Assembly (NCBI GenBank): GCA_041399155.1
Contig: JAWKTI010000003.1
Location: 186,001 to 250,000, forward strand
Direction: 5' to 3'
DNA length: 64,000 nt
From: Zavarzinella sp.
GTDB taxonomy: Bacteria > Planctomycetota > Planctomycetia > Gemmatales > Gemmataceae
Shown here one piece after another: positions 8,424-19,022 of this stretch. The position numbers and the translations under genes are program-made. The notes under the pieces were generated by a model. It did no database searches, was not told where the DNA came from, and saw only the letters and a program-made list of their open reading frames with translations. The first letter of the stretch is position 1, and each line of letters begins with the position of its first letter.

Positions 8424-9902
8424 ATGTCACCTCCGCCACTGCCGTTATCGCCAGAAATACAGCAGCTTGTCAGCACGGTGCAGAAAAGTCGCCTGATTTC
8501 TGCGGATGACTTTGCTTCATTGCTCGACCGGGCAAGTGGGAACCTGCGAAAAGATTTCGACGCTTTTTCCGACTGGCTGGTGAAGCAGGGTGCGTTCACC
8601 GACTATCAGATGAGCCGGTTGAAACAGGGCACGTATCAGGGGTTGGTGCTGGGGCATTACCATCTTCTTTCCCCGTTGGGCAAAGGTGGGATGGGAACAG
8701 TATTTCTGGCTCGCGATATCCGATCGCCCGAAAAACGCACGGCACCCGCTTCTGGCCTGGTCGCTCTGAAGATTTTGCCCCCACAAAAAGCACGCAGTGA
8801 AGATCGGGCGCTTGCTCGTTTTTTGCGTGAAATCAACCTCAACAAACAGGTGAATCACCCCCACCTGACCAGAATGTATGAGGCGGGAGCAATCCAGAAC
8901 GTTCACTATATTGCGATGCAATATGTGCGTGGAAAAACGCTGAAAGATGTCATTACCACCAATGGCCCGCTGCCAATTGCTGATGCTGCCCGGTTTTTTG
9001 CTGAAGTTGCTGATGGTCTGAACCATGCCCACGAACGAGGACTAATTCACCGCGACATTAAGCCGTCCAACATCATGGTAACGCCGAATCTGCACGCCAA
9101 AATCCTCGATCTGGGTTTGGCGATGATGGAAAATGAGGAACTTCCCGACGATAAAACCATTGTGGGTGGGGAAGGGTACGTTGTTGGCACGATGGATTTT
9201 ATTGCACCGGAGCAGATTGGCACTCCCACTGGTGTTGATGGGCGGGCTGATCTGTACGCACTGGGATGCACACTGTACTACACGCTGACAGGCCACCCAC
9301 CGTTTCCAGGTGGGACTTCTGTTGAGAAAATGAAAAAACATCTCAACGAATATCCGCCACTGATTACCGACCTGAATCCCACGGTGCCTGTGGAATTTGC
9401 CAAGTTGGTGGAAAAAATCATGCACAAAGTGCCAGAAGGTCGATTGCAGACGGCAATCATTGCCCGCGAAGCACTGGCACGGTGGGGTAACGCCACCACT
9501 GCCCGCCCCATGGATGTGGAGGCCGATGCGAATCCCACAGAAGAAATTGTTCTGGATTTGGATTCGAAACCGAAAGAATCGAACAACTTTTTTGAATCGA
9601 TTCCCGTTTCCATTTTTGAAGCGAAGCAGAAAAAGCACAGCAAAAAAGCAAAAGAAACCGCCGAACAACCACCTTTGCCTTCTGTCCCTTCGGCAGAAGA
9701 TCAGAAAAAGGCCGATGATGGTTCAGACGCCTCTCAACGGAAGGTAAAACCATCGGAAGGGGCTCCTGATGAACCCCAGGATGAAACGGAGCCGAAACGA
9801 GACCGGATCCTGTTTTCACCAGTCGTGTTGATTCCTGCCATTCTTTTTCTGCTGTTACTGCTGGCTACAGGTATCGCGGGGCTGATTGTGTTGTTACGGT
9901 AA
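8424..9902 (+). CDS. Membrane-anchored Ser/Thr protein kinase
   Basis: Hanks-type kinase, 492 aa from ATG 8424 (a TTG at 8400 is also in frame). A helical N-terminal domain of about 75 residues precedes the catalytic domain: glycine loop GKGGMG (86-91), VALK lysine (K116), HRDIKPSN (209-216), DLG in place of DFG (229-231), and an APEQ activation segment. A long Lys/Glu/Ser/Pro linker leads to one membrane helix at the extreme C-terminus (about 469-490) with no receptor domain outside. This is the common planctomycete layout; the target is unknown. Confidence 0.92.
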   Translation: MSPPPLPLSPEIQQLVSTVQKSRLISADDFASLLDRASGNLRKDFDAFSDWLVKQGAFTDYQMSRLKQGTYQGLVLGHYHLLSPLGKGGMGTVFLARDIRSPEKRTAPASGLVALKILPPQKARSEDRALARFLREINLNKQVNHPHLTRMYEAGAIQNVHYIAMQYVRGKTLKDVITTNGPLPIADAARFFAEVADGLNHAHERGLIHRDIKPSNIMVTPNLHAKILDLGLAMMENEELPDDKTIVGGEGYVVGTMDFIAPEQIGTPTGVDGRADLYALGCTLYYTLTGHPPFPGGTSVEKMKKHLNEYPPLITDLNPTVPVEFAKLVEKIMHKVPEGRLQTAIIAREALARWGNATTARPMDVEADANPTEEIVLDLDSKPKESNNFFESIPVSIFEAKQKKHSKKAKETAEQPPLPSVPSAEDQKKADDGSDASQRKVKPSEGAPDEPQDETEPKRDRILFSPVVLIPAILFLLLLLATGIAGLIVLLR

Positions 9903-9961
9903 GTGTAATTTCGCAGAATGAACTTCGGGGAACACAACGCACCGCATGAAAGGAGCTTCAC

Positions 9962-10447
9962 ATGAATAATATTGTTGTGGCAGCGATTCAGCAGGAATTT
10001 CTGCATGTCCGTCGGCAAATCGAAAAAGCAATTGCAGGTATTTCTGATGAGGCGTTTTTTCGAACCCCGCAGGAGCCACTCAATTCGATTGCGATTATCA
10101 TCAAGCATATGGCGGGTAACTTAAAATCTCGCTGGACCGATTTTTTGACCACCGATGGCGAAAAACCAGACCGTAACCGCGATGGAGAGTTTGAAAACGC
10201 TCCCACGGATACGCGGGAAACCATTCTGGATCGTTGGAAGATTGGGTGGGGCATTCTGGATGCAACATTAGCCAGCCTGTCAGATCAACAACTGGGCGAA
10301 ACGGTCACAATTCGGGGGGAAGCATATACCGTTCACGGTGCGATGCTACGTGCCTTGTCTCACGCTGCCTATCACGCAGGACAGATTTTGTATCTGGTTC
10401 GCTGGACCACGCCCGACGCACCATGGCAGACAATTCCCAAAAAGTAA
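9962..10447 (+). CDS. DinB-like protein (DUF1572)
   Basis: A 161-aa soluble four-helix-bundle protein of the DinB/DUF1572 type. Visible features are a first helix with IQQEFLHVRRQIEKAI, then IAIIIKHMAGNLKSRWTDFL carrying a candidate metal-ligand histidine, and LSHAAYHAGQILYLVR carrying the second histidine pair. DinB-fold proteins include metal-dependent thiol transferases, but many are uncharacterised. AGGAG lies 6 nt before ATG. It sits alone between a kinase and a convergent DUF1501 gene. Confidence 0.85.
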   Translation: MNNIVVAAIQQEFLHVRRQIEKAIAGISDEAFFRTPQEPLNSIAIIIKHMAGNLKSRWTDFLTTDGEKPDRNRDGEFENAPTDTRETILDRWKIGWGILDATLASLSDQQLGETVTIRGEAYTVHGAMLRALSHAAYHAGQILYLVRWTTPDAPWQTIPKK

Positions 10448-10503
10448 GTCATCTGTGCTGACTGCAGCAGCTTCGTGATTACTTTTTCTGATACCAGTCA
10501 AAA

Positions 10504-11916
10504 TCAACCAATAATTTCTTTCACCACGTGGGCTTCTTCGAGGCCTGTCAGACGGAAGTCCAGCCCAGCATGACGATACGTCAGCTTGCGGTGATCAAAC
10601 CCCATCAGATGCAGCAAAGTAGCATGAAGATCGTGTACATGAACGCGATTTTCAACTGCCAGATAACCAAATTCGTCGGTGGCACCGTAGCTGAAGCCCG
10701 CTTTGACACCCCCACCCGCTAACCAGATCGTAAAGCCGTGGTGGTTGTGATCGCGACCAGTGGGATTACCCCCACCGATCGGAATTTCCACTGCTGGTGT
10801 GCGGCCGAATTCGCCCCCACAAATAACCAGCGTTTCATCCAGCAAACCACGTTTGTCCAGATCGGTCAGCAGTGCGGCAATCGGGCCATCGCATTCCCCA
10901 CCCAGGCGACGATGCTCACCGGCAATATTTCCGTGGGAATCCCAGGGCTGCACATCCCCGTGGTAACACTGCACCACCCGCACCCCACGCTCGATCAGGC
11001 GACGGGCAATCAATAATTGTCTGCCATGTACTTTGTTGGCCCCGTACAAATCCAGCGTCTGTTGGGTTTCTTTGGAAATATCAAATGCTTCTGTAGCTTC
11101 TGTCTGCATTCGGAAGGCCAGTTCGAACGATTGAATCCGTGCTTCCAGATTCGGATCATCTGCACGTGGGGCCTGATGGTTTTTGTTCAGCCTGCTGAGC
11201 AGATCCAATTGCCGACGCTGATCGGTGGGGGTTGTTTTCGGGTTGGCAATGTTGGCGATGAGGTCTTTCGCCTCTTTTTTGCGAGTATCCAGATAAGTTC
11301 CCTGAAAAATTCCAGGTAGAAAAGCTGATCGCCAGTTGGAAGAGTCGGCAACGGGCAAGCCGGGGCACATGGTGATAAAGCCAGGCAGATTCTGGTTTTC
11401 GCACCCCAGACCGTACAGCAGCCACGATCCATAACTGGGGCGAGACAGTCGTTCGTCACCGGTGTTCATCAACCGCATGCTCTGTTCGTGGTTGGGTGTG
11501 TTGGCATACATCGATTTAATGATGCACAGTTTATCCGCATGCTGGCTGGCAGTTTTTTGAAAGATTTCGCTGCACCACAGCCCACTTTTGCCATACTGCT
11601 GGAATTTGAATGGTGTGGGTAAGGCGACACCAGTTTCCCGCTCCGTGGCAAGATTTCGAACGGGCAGGGTTTTGCCCGCGAATTTCTGTAGTTGTGGTTT
11701 GTAATCCCACGTATCTACCTGCGAAGGCCCGCCGTTCAGGTAGATGTGGATAATATGCTTCGCTTTCGCTGCAAAAGGTGGTTTCCGTGGTGCCAGCGGA
11801 TTGCTTCCGGCAGAAAGTGGATCTGCCTGCAGCAATGTGGGCAGTGCCAGCAAGCCCAGGCCAGTCCCCACCGTTGCCAACAGGTCACGCCGTGTTATCG
11901 GATCGTTTTGAAACAT
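10504..11916 (-). CDS. DUF1501 protein (Tat-exported)
   Basis: A 470-aa planctomycete DUF1501 protein. The N-terminus has a twin-arginine signal (ITRRDLLATVGTGLGLLALP). The alkaline-phosphatase-like fold is indicated by HIYLNGGPSQVDTWDYKP near the start, then GRQLLIARRLIERGVRVVQC, CGGEFGRTPAVE and GRDHNHHGFT near the end. The function is unproven; family context points to export and breakdown of complex substrates with a DUF1549 partner. The partner gene ends 16 bp upstream, so the two form an operon. Confidence 0.92.
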   Translation of the reverse strand: MFQNDPITRRDLLATVGTGLGLLALPTLLQADPLSAGSNPLAPRKPPFAAKAKHIIHIYLNGGPSQVDTWDYKPQLQKFAGKTLPVRNLATERETGVALPTPFKFQQYGKSGLWCSEIFQKTASQHADKLCIIKSMYANTPNHEQSMRLMNTGDERLSRPSYGSWLLYGLGCENQNLPGFITMCPGLPVADSSNWRSAFLPGIFQGTYLDTRKKEAKDLIANIANPKTTPTDQRRQLDLLSRLNKNHQAPRADDPNLEARIQSFELAFRMQTEATEAFDISKETQQTLDLYGANKVHGRQLLIARRLIERGVRVVQCYHGDVQPWDSHGNIAGEHRRLGGECDGPIAALLTDLDKRGLLDETLVICGGEFGRTPAVEIPIGGGNPTGRDHNHHGFTIWLAGGGVKAGFSYGATDEFGYLAVENRVHVHDLHATLLHLMGFDHRKLTYRHAGLDFRLTGLEEAHVVKEIIG

Positions 11917-11932
11917 GATTTACTCCCGGGCT

Positions 11933-14620
11933 TCAATCTACAAACATGAATTCGTTGCTCATCAGCAGCACCTGGGCCAGTTGTTCCAGTTTGCCTGCCT
12001 TGAGAAATTCAGTGCAATCCTGCAATTCAGGGGCTGTCGGCTTGCGGCCATAAATCAACTGGAACAATTTCTCCACTTGCTGGGCAGGTTCGCCCGGTCC
12101 GATCCGTTTGGCAACAGAAATTGTGAGTGCCAGCACCATCGGTGAATTCAGTGCAAACAGAGCCTGTTGTGGCACCGTAGTTTGCGAGCGTCTTGCGGTG
12201 CTGGTATCGGGATTGGCAAAATCGAATGTCTGGACCACGGCGGGGATATTCTGACGTTCAACAAAGCAATAGATTGTACGGCGAAATGTTGTGGGATTAT
12301 TAATTAACACGGGCCGGCCATACATCGTTTCATCCAGTTGCCCTGCCACCAGTAGCAAAGCATCACGCATCTGTTCCAGGTCAAGCCGACGACGATTTCC
12401 GTACCACAAATAGCGATTGGTGGGGTCTTTTCGCCGTTGATTCGCCATTTGCATTGTTTCTGGCAGAATGGAAGACCGTTGATACGCACGCGATGTCATG
12501 ATCAGCTCGTGAAGTGGTTTGGTTTTCCAGCCACTACGAATGAAAAAGTCGGCCAGATAATCCAGCAGATCCATCTGCACTGGTTTGGCAGATTGCAGGC
12601 CAAAGTCACTGGGGTTTTCCACCAGAGGCTCGCCAAAGTGGTGCTGCCAGACCCGATTTACCCACACGCGAGCAGTCAGTGGGTTGGTGGGAGAGGCAAT
12701 CGCTTCCGCCAGATCCCGCCTGCCACTGCCATTCGGGAATGGGGTGCGATCACCTGATGAGAGAATTTTCAGAAATTGGCGTGGCACTGGGTTGCCGCGG
12801 GCGTTTGGGTCCCCACGCTGGAAAATGACAGGGTCGTACAGAAATTCTGCATCCTGCAGAATCATTGCCCTTGCGGGTGCGTTGGCATGCTTGACGGCGA
12901 TGGCATCCAATTGCCCCACCAGGCCACGGTAGGCATCTGCGGGCTGACGGGAAAGGTAGAATCCAACATCACGGGCAGGAAACCAGACTGGCCCATCGCG
13001 GGAAATCAGTAATCGTGCCAGCGGGTCGTTTTCACCCATCTTCTGGTTGTAAGCAGCCAGAATGATTTTGCCGTATGCACTGGCTACTTCGGCCTGGGTA
13101 CCTGGTTTGGCCGCAACGAGACCATCAATCACCCGCTGATCAATCCCACGTTCCTGCCACTGCTTTGGTTGCAGGCGAAAATCCCGCATCAGGTCGTGCC
13201 AGGGTCCAAAAATGGGATCTTCCGGGAAAGCTCTTCGTGCAATGAGTTGTCGCCAACGTTTGGTAATCTGTGGGCGAAGCTGATCAGGTGTCAGCGACAG
13301 AAAAAAGATCGTCGTTTCTGTATTATCCGGCTCGGTGGTTGCCACATGGACCAGATAGTCTGGTGTGCGGTCTCGTGCAGTTTTCAATGTGGCCTGATAG
13401 TGTTCCTGCTGCTTCAGGTGAATTTCTTTCCGCTTGGCAGCAAACTCCTGTTCAAAAGGTTTGCCTGCATCAGTAATTGGCCCAATCCGTGGGCGATCAT
13501 CCGGTTCGATACTGTTGGCAAATACACCATGCAGGGAATAATAATCCGCAGTGGGAATCGGATCGTACTTGTGATCGTGGCAGCGGGCACAACTAACCGT
13601 CAGACCCAGGAAGCCTCGCCCCACCACATCAATCTGATCATCAATGACATCATGTCGATTGCTGTCAAACATGCGGCCCAGGGTCAGAAAGCCCATCGCT
13701 GCCAGGTCGGGTGAATCTTCCGGCAAGCCCAGTTGATCGGCAGCCAATTGCTCGCGAATAAAGCGATCGAACGGCTTGTCGTCGTTGAAGGCCCGGATGA
13801 CATAATCTCGATATGTATAGGCAAATGGACGAATACGAGCGCTGCCATACATCAGCACACCGTCTTTCGCATCGGAATAACGTGCCACATCCAGCCAATG
13901 TCTGGCCCAACGTTCGCCGTGGCGTGGCGAAGCCAGCAACTCCCGCACCAGATCCAGAAACTTCTCGCGTGGGGTAGCTAACTGCTGTTCCGTCGGTGGC
14001 AGGCCGATGAGATCATACGTTGCCCGCCGAACCAGGGTGGGCATATCTGCAGGTTCCGTGGGCACGATCTGCTGTTCCTGCAATCGAGCGTCAATCAAGG
14101 CATCAATCGGATGACCTTTTGCAGGTACCTTTGGCGGATTGATCGGCTGAAAAGCCCAATGCTTCGCAGCAACTTTTTCAATATCGGTGACAATCTGCAC
14201 CCCCACGCGGGGATCGAACGCACCCTGCCGGATCCAGGTGGTTAACACGTCTATTTCGGCATTACTTAATTTGGCACTGTCTTTGGGTGGCATTTTCAAT
14301 TTGTCATCGCGTCGCGATACCACGCGAATCAACAGACTGGCAGCAGGATCGCTGGGTACAATTGCAGGCCCACGCTCGCCCCCACGTTCCCAACCGTTTT
14401 TTGTATCCAGCCGCAGATTTCCCTCCGAAATATCCTCGTTATGGCATCGGTAGCAGTGCTTTACCAGTAATGGCCGCACCTTTTCTTCAAAGTACTTGAG
14501 TTGTACCACATTGTCTTTCCCCCAGATCGGTGCGGGGCTGCCCACCAGGCCGATGAGCAGCATAGCAACCAATACGAACGGGCTGATTTTCCCAATAATA
14601 CAACTGCGAACAAAGTTCAT
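11933..14620 (-). CDS. PSCyt1/DUF1549/DUF1553 cytochrome c-like protein
   Basis: Planctomycete-specific secreted protein, 895 aa from ATG 14620 (the frame is open to 14671). After a signal segment comes a cytochrome c-like PSCyt1 domain with the heme motif CYRCH (LLVKHCYRCHNE), then DUF1549 with a second C-x-x-C-H (VSCARCHDHKYDPI), then DUF1553 (LTARVWVNRVWQHHFGEPLV, RRSQTTVPQQALFALNSP). It pairs with the DUF1501 gene directly downstream, the usual arrangement. The redox role is inferred from the heme motifs. Confidence 0.93.
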   Translation of the reverse strand: MNFVRSCIIGKISPFVLVAMLLIGLVGSPAPIWGKDNVVQLKYFEEKVRPLLVKHCYRCHNEDISEGNLRLDTKNGWERGGERGPAIVPSDPAASLLIRVVSRRDDKLKMPPKDSAKLSNAEIDVLTTWIRQGAFDPRVGVQIVTDIEKVAAKHWAFQPINPPKVPAKGHPIDALIDARLQEQQIVPTEPADMPTLVRRATYDLIGLPPTEQQLATPREKFLDLVRELLASPRHGERWARHWLDVARYSDAKDGVLMYGSARIRPFAYTYRDYVIRAFNDDKPFDRFIREQLAADQLGLPEDSPDLAAMGFLTLGRMFDSNRHDVIDDQIDVVGRGFLGLTVSCARCHDHKYDPIPTADYYSLHGVFANSIEPDDRPRIGPITDAGKPFEQEFAAKRKEIHLKQQEHYQATLKTARDRTPDYLVHVATTEPDNTETTIFFLSLTPDQLRPQITKRWRQLIARRAFPEDPIFGPWHDLMRDFRLQPKQWQERGIDQRVIDGLVAAKPGTQAEVASAYGKIILAAYNQKMGENDPLARLLISRDGPVWFPARDVGFYLSRQPADAYRGLVGQLDAIAVKHANAPARAMILQDAEFLYDPVIFQRGDPNARGNPVPRQFLKILSSGDRTPFPNGSGRRDLAEAIASPTNPLTARVWVNRVWQHHFGEPLVENPSDFGLQSAKPVQMDLLDYLADFFIRSGWKTKPLHELIMTSRAYQRSSILPETMQMANQRRKDPTNRYLWYGNRRRLDLEQMRDALLLVAGQLDETMYGRPVLINNPTTFRRTIYCFVERQNIPAVVQTFDFANPDTSTARRSQTTVPQQALFALNSPMVLALTISVAKRIGPGEPAQQVEKLFQLIYGRKPTAPELQDCTEFLKAGKLEQLAQVLLMSNEFMFVD

Positions 14621-14702
14621 TTCATTCCAACCCTGTTTTCCACCACGGAACGTGGCTTCATTCTGCCACAATCAGGCAAGAAAACCCAGCGAAAAGAGGG
14701 AA

Positions 14703-15527
14703 TCACACTTCATGAATCTTTAATAACAGCCATTCGAGTACCCAGCCGAGGGTGGTGAGGCTGGTGTCCTGAACATCGCGGGTGGGCAAAAACTCCGAAA
14801 ATGATACCCCCAACACCTTTTCCGACCAAAGTGCGTCAATGGCCGATACCACCTCGCGTGGGGACAGGCCCAGCGGAAGATGGTGGCCCGTTGCAGGAAA
14901 ATAGACCGGATCAAACACATCACAATCGATATCCAGCCAGATGTGGGAGTACTTTTCCACCAATGTGGCCATTTCTGCCAGCCTGCCGTGGGGGTCTTTT
15001 GACCATTCAAGCGATGAAAAAGTTGTCGTAAAGTATTTGCTGATATGCTTTTGCGGCAAAAACAGATCACGGTGACCAATCTGCACGATCGGCGGCAGCT
15101 TTTCGCCCAGATGTATGAGAAAATTGCCATGACTGAGGCTCTTTTCCACCTCATGCAGGTGGTAGACATCCAGGTGGGCATCAAATTGAATGACCAGTGT
15201 ATCGGCAGGTAAATGCTCGTACACCGGTTTGACAGACAGGTGGTTGCCTCCGCACCAGAGGATGAACTCTTTCCCCAGCAGCTTTTGCAGCACCTGATGT
15301 GCGGTGGCTTCCCAATTCTGAATTTTTTCTAATGTCGAAAAGTCGCACGAGTGCGTGTGTATTTTGCCAGCAAACACCCTCGAACGTGCCTTCCGCTTCT
15401 CGGTGGCGGCATCTTCCAGGATTTCATCGATTACTTCTTCCATCAGGATGGCACCTTCGCTGGTGCCCGCACCCCCAAAGCAATCAAACGGAAAAGTAAC
15501 CACCGTGGTGTTTTTCATTATTCTCAT
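14703..15527 (-). CDS. Arginase/agmatinase/formiminoglutamase-fold hydrolase
   Basis: Ureohydrolase-fold protein of 274 aa. Manganese-ligand motifs are present in the right order: GGNHLS (first His), FDAHLDVYH (D-A-H-x-D) and LDIDCDVFDP (D-x-D-x-x-D-P). The family cleaves guanidino or formimino groups. GGNH instead of the usual GGDHS, and a generally divergent sequence, prevent assigning arginase, agmatinase or formiminoglutamase. Two in-frame ATGs (15527 and 15518) are possible starts. It is divergent from the next DUF1549 gene. Confidence 0.82.
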   Translation of the reverse strand: MRIMKNTTVVTFPFDCFGGAGTSEGAILMEEVIDEILEDAATEKRKARSRVFAGKIHTHSCDFSTLEKIQNWEATAHQVLQKLLGKEFILWCGGNHLSVKPVYEHLPADTLVIQFDAHLDVYHLHEVEKSLSHGNFLIHLGEKLPPIVQIGHRDLFLPQKHISKYFTTTFSSLEWSKDPHGRLAEMATLVEKYSHIWLDIDCDVFDPVYFPATGHHLPLGLSPREVVSAIDALWSEKVLGVSFSEFLPTRDVQDTSLTTLGWVLEWLLLKIHEV

Positions 15528-15641
15528 CCAATTTTCAGATTTTACTCATTTAGGCATTTCCGCGGGATTTCGCCTATCCCAGCACCCCACTGTGGGCTAA
15601 AATAATTACGTAACGTCAAGTGTTCCTACCTGGTTGATGCA

Positions 15642-18600
15642 ATGCGTTTTGGTTTGCTGTCCTGCCTGCTCTTTCCCATCACCTTGTTTTCGCAAGTTGT
15701 TCCCAAAGAACCTACTGCGGAACAGTTGGAATTCTTCGAAAAATCGATCCGTCCGGTGCTGTTCGAGCAATGTTTTTCGTGCCACGGAGACAAGAAACAA
15801 TCTGGCAGTGTGCGACTGGACAACGCGAAAAGTTTCTATCACGGTATTGATGGCATTCCGATTATTGACCTGAAAAATCCGCGTAACAGCCTGCTGTTAA
15901 AGGCTTTACAGCACAATGATCTGGTGAAGATGCCTCCCAAAAAGAAACTTCCCGATGCAGTGATTGCCAATTTCACCCAATGGATCGATGCGGGAGCACC
16001 CTTTCCAGCAACTCGAGTTGCAAAAGATCCGAATGATGCGCATTGGGCTTTTCAGCCAATCAAGAGTACCGCGCCACCTGTGGTGAAGGGCACCGTTCGC
16101 AATGAAATCGACCAGTTTGTACTGCAAAAGCTCACTGCAACCGGACATACGCTGAATCCACAGGCCGATCCCCGCACGCTGGTGCGTCGGGTTTACCGTG
16201 ATTTGACGGGACTTTACCCCACCGCAGAGCAGTTGACAGAAGCATTAACAAACTTTAATGATGCAAAATATGAGCAAATTGTGAAGGATCTGCTGGCCTC
16301 CCCACGTTATGGAGAGCAACAGGCACGCCACTGGATGGACCTGGCACGCTATGCAGATACCAAGGGGTATGTTTTTCAGGAAGATCGTAACTATCCCTAT
16401 GCCTATACCTACCGCGAGTGGCTGATCAATGCGTTTAATGCCGATCTGCCATATAGCGATTTGGTAATATTGCAATTGGCTGCGGATCAGGTGGTAAAAC
16501 CAGGAGATTCACCCGCACCGCTGGCAGCAATGGGTTTTTTAACCGTGGGTCGGCGATTCCTCAATAACACCCACGATATTATTGATGACCGCCTGGATAC
16601 CACGTTCCGCACCTTTCAGGGGTTAACGGTCAGTTGTGCACGGTGCCACGACCACAAGTTCGATCCGATTCCAATTAAGGATTACTATTCGCTCTATGGG
16701 GTGTTTGCCTCGTCCACCGAACCGAAAGATTTGCCTTTGCTGATGAAGCCGGAACAGATGCCTGGCTACAAAGAGTTTCAGCAGGAATTGACCAACCGTC
16801 AACAGGTAGCGAACGACTATTTCACCACCCTGACAACGAAATATCTGGCCGAGTGGCGGGATGCAAACAATCTGGCAAACTACCTGCAGGGTGCGTACAA
16901 GGCCCGAAAATTACCCACTGCCGCTGTGGGGCTGATTGCTAATGAGAAAAAGTTAAACATTCGCATGTTTGAGGCTTGGGTGACCTTTTTGAAGCCCCGG
17001 CTGAAGACGGAAGACCCCATATTTGGTGTGTTGGCGGCAATCTGGTCGATCAACGATACCGAATTCGCGAAAGAGGCACCAAGTGCGATTCAGAAAGTGC
17101 TTGCAGGCAAAACGATCCATCCCACTGTCCGTGGGGCGTTCGAAAATCGCAAAATTGCCACAAGTGACGATGTGACAAAAGCTTACGCCGATTTCCTTAC
17201 CCAGGCTTTTCAGCAGAAAGCCGAAGCAACGAAAGCAATTGGTGCGATTCTTGCCGAAGCGGGTCCGCTGAATCTGGATGATAAGACTTGGGAACGCTTT
17301 GTTGCGGTTCCAGAACGAAATCGCCTGCGGGAATTTCGCCGCAAAGTGGATGAATGGCAGGCGAAATCTCCTGCCGCACCACCACGGGCAATGGTGCTGA
17401 ATGATGCCCCACGTCCGATGCAGCCTGTAGTGTTTGTTCGTGGCAATCCAGGCAATCGTGGGCCATCGGTCCCACGTCAATACCTCGAAGTGGTTGCGGG
17501 TGACCAACGCAAGCCGTTTACACAAGGTTCGGGCCGTCTGGAAATGGCAAAAGCGATTGCCGACCCCAACAACCCACTAACCGCCCGTGTGATGGTAAAC
17601 CGTGTGTGGGGCCACCTGTTTGGTCAGGCACTGGTGCGAACTCCCAGTGATTTTGGCACTCGGGGCGAGCCACCGACGCACCCGGAATTGCTGGATTGGC
17701 TGGCGGGGCAGTTCATGAAGGATGGATGGAGTATCAAAAAACTGCACCAGCGAATCGTGCTGTCGGCCACCTATCGCCAATCAAGCACGGTCGAACCATG
17801 GATGGCCCGCGACGATGCGGAAAATCGCCTGCTTGGTCGGATGAATCGCAAACGCTTTACCTTTGAGGAGTTACGCGATAATCTGCTGCAAACAGCCGGG
17901 CAACTGCAACATGAAATCGGTGGGCGTTCGGAAGATCTGTTCAAAGAACCGTTTACCAAAAGACGAGCGTTGTATGGCTTTGTCGATCGGCAGAATCTGC
18001 CCGGCACCTTCCGCTCGTTCGATTTCGCTTTGCCGGACACCCACGCCCCACAACGCTTCCAGACCACTGTGCCACAACAGGCACTTTACCTGCTGAACAA
18101 CCCCTTTGTACTGCAACAGGCCCAGGCCATTGCCAGCATGCCACTTGGGAATTCTCCCACAGAACAGGCAACGCAACTGTACCATCGAATCCTGCAGCGT
18201 GCCCCCAGTGCTGCGGAATTGCAACTGGCAACGCAGTTTCTGCAAGGGCCCACGGTGAGCGCAAGTACTGAATGGACCTACGGTTACGGCAATCTGGATG
18301 AAAAGACACAGCGGGTCTCGCGTTTTACCAGCTTCCCACATCAGACGGGAAGTGCCTGGCAGGGCGGGGCCACGTTGCCGGATAGTAAGCTGGGCTGGGC
18401 GACGCTGAATGCACAGGGGGGACACGCGGGCAGCAATCCGGACTTTACCGTCATTCGACGCTGGACCGCACCCGAGGATGGTAAATTGACGATTACTGGC
18501 CAGTTCACCCACCGTAATGCTCAGGGTGACGGGGTGCGTGGCCGATTTGTCAGTTCGCAGCACGGCGTTTTGGGTGACTGGACTGTCCACAACAGCCAGC

Positions 18601-18851
18601 AAACGCTTACGGTGAAAGAACTTACGGTTGCCAAAGGAGAAACAATCGATTTTGTGGTGGATTGCCGCAAAGAAGTATCGTTCGACAGTTTTGCCAGCAC
18701 TTACGAGATTCAATTGGTGACCGAAAAGGGCAGAAAAACGTTCGATTCGAAAGATGAATTCGTTGCCGGCCCCCCACCCACACCAGTCAATCCCCGCACT
18801 CAACTGGCCCAGATCCTGCTGTTAAGCAACGAATTCGCCTTCGTGGATTGA
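15642..18851 (+). CDS. Large PSCyt1/DUF1549/DUF1553 protein with extra C-terminal beta module
   Basis: A 1069-aa secreted protein. After a signal peptide comes the heme motif CFSCH (VLFEQCFSCHGDKK), DUF1549 (YRDLTGLYPTAEQL, VSCARCHDHKFDPI) and DUF1553 (LTARVMVNRVWGHLFGQALV, RFQTTVPQQALYLLNNP). Unlike the 895-aa relative, about 160 residues of a beta-sandwich-like module (WTAPEDGKLTITGQFTH, RFVSSQHGVLGDWTVH) are inserted just before the final LSNEFAFVD that ends this family. No DUF1501 partner follows. A 174-bp copy of its 3' end recurs at 20555-20728. Confidence 0.92.
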   Translation: MRFGLLSCLLFPITLFSQVVPKEPTAEQLEFFEKSIRPVLFEQCFSCHGDKKQSGSVRLDNAKSFYHGIDGIPIIDLKNPRNSLLLKALQHNDLVKMPPKKKLPDAVIANFTQWIDAGAPFPATRVAKDPNDAHWAFQPIKSTAPPVVKGTVRNEIDQFVLQKLTATGHTLNPQADPRTLVRRVYRDLTGLYPTAEQLTEALTNFNDAKYEQIVKDLLASPRYGEQQARHWMDLARYADTKGYVFQEDRNYPYAYTYREWLINAFNADLPYSDLVILQLAADQVVKPGDSPAPLAAMGFLTVGRRFLNNTHDIIDDRLDTTFRTFQGLTVSCARCHDHKFDPIPIKDYYSLYGVFASSTEPKDLPLLMKPEQMPGYKEFQQELTNRQQVANDYFTTLTTKYLAEWRDANNLANYLQGAYKARKLPTAAVGLIANEKKLNIRMFEAWVTFLKPRLKTEDPIFGVLAAIWSINDTEFAKEAPSAIQKVLAGKTIHPTVRGAFENRKIATSDDVTKAYADFLTQAFQQKAEATKAIGAILAEAGPLNLDDKTWERFVAVPERNRLREFRRKVDEWQAKSPAAPPRAMVLNDAPRPMQPVVFVRGNPGNRGPSVPRQYLEVVAGDQRKPFTQGSGRLEMAKAIADPNNPLTARVMVNRVWGHLFGQALVRTPSDFGTRGEPPTHPELLDWLAGQFMKDGWSIKKLHQRIVLSATYRQSSTVEPWMARDDAENRLLGRMNRKRFTFEELRDNLLQTAGQLQHEIGGRSEDLFKEPFTKRRALYGFVDRQNLPGTFRSFDFALPDTHAPQRFQTTVPQQALYLLNNPFVLQQAQAIASMPLGNSPTEQATQLYHRILQRAPSAAELQLATQFLQGPTVSASTEWTYGYGNLDEKTQRVSRFTSFPHQTGSAWQGGATLPDSKLGWATLNAQGGHAGSNPDFTVIRRWTAPEDGKLTITGQFTHRNAQGDGVRGRFVSSQHGVLGDWTVHNSQQTLTVKELTVAKGETIDFVVDCRKEVSFDSFASTYEIQLVTEKGRKTFDSKDEFVAGPPPTPVNPRTQLAQILLLSNEFAFVD

Positions 18852-19022
18852 CGCTGTTTGAGTACTATTCGATCGTTTTTATTCAATTTGAATCAACAAA
18901 CATTTTGTTGTGCAGAATGATGAAACGGAATAAACCTTAGCTACTTCATGCCCTACTGTCCAGGATTCCTGGGTGCGCGGGCATGAGGCTTTTCAGGAAG
19001 GTGCGAATGACTGAATGCTACT
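18852..19022. other. Intergenic stretch, nothing recognised
   Basis: Convergent gap between the large DUF1549 gene and the CruF-like gene. I see no clear hairpin terminator, promoter or RNA gene. Confidence 0.4.

Noticed and set aside
12437..13714. Several plus-strand frames opposite the DUF1549 gene
   Set aside because: All overlap a strongly recognised minus-strand gene with two heme motifs; none has its own motif.
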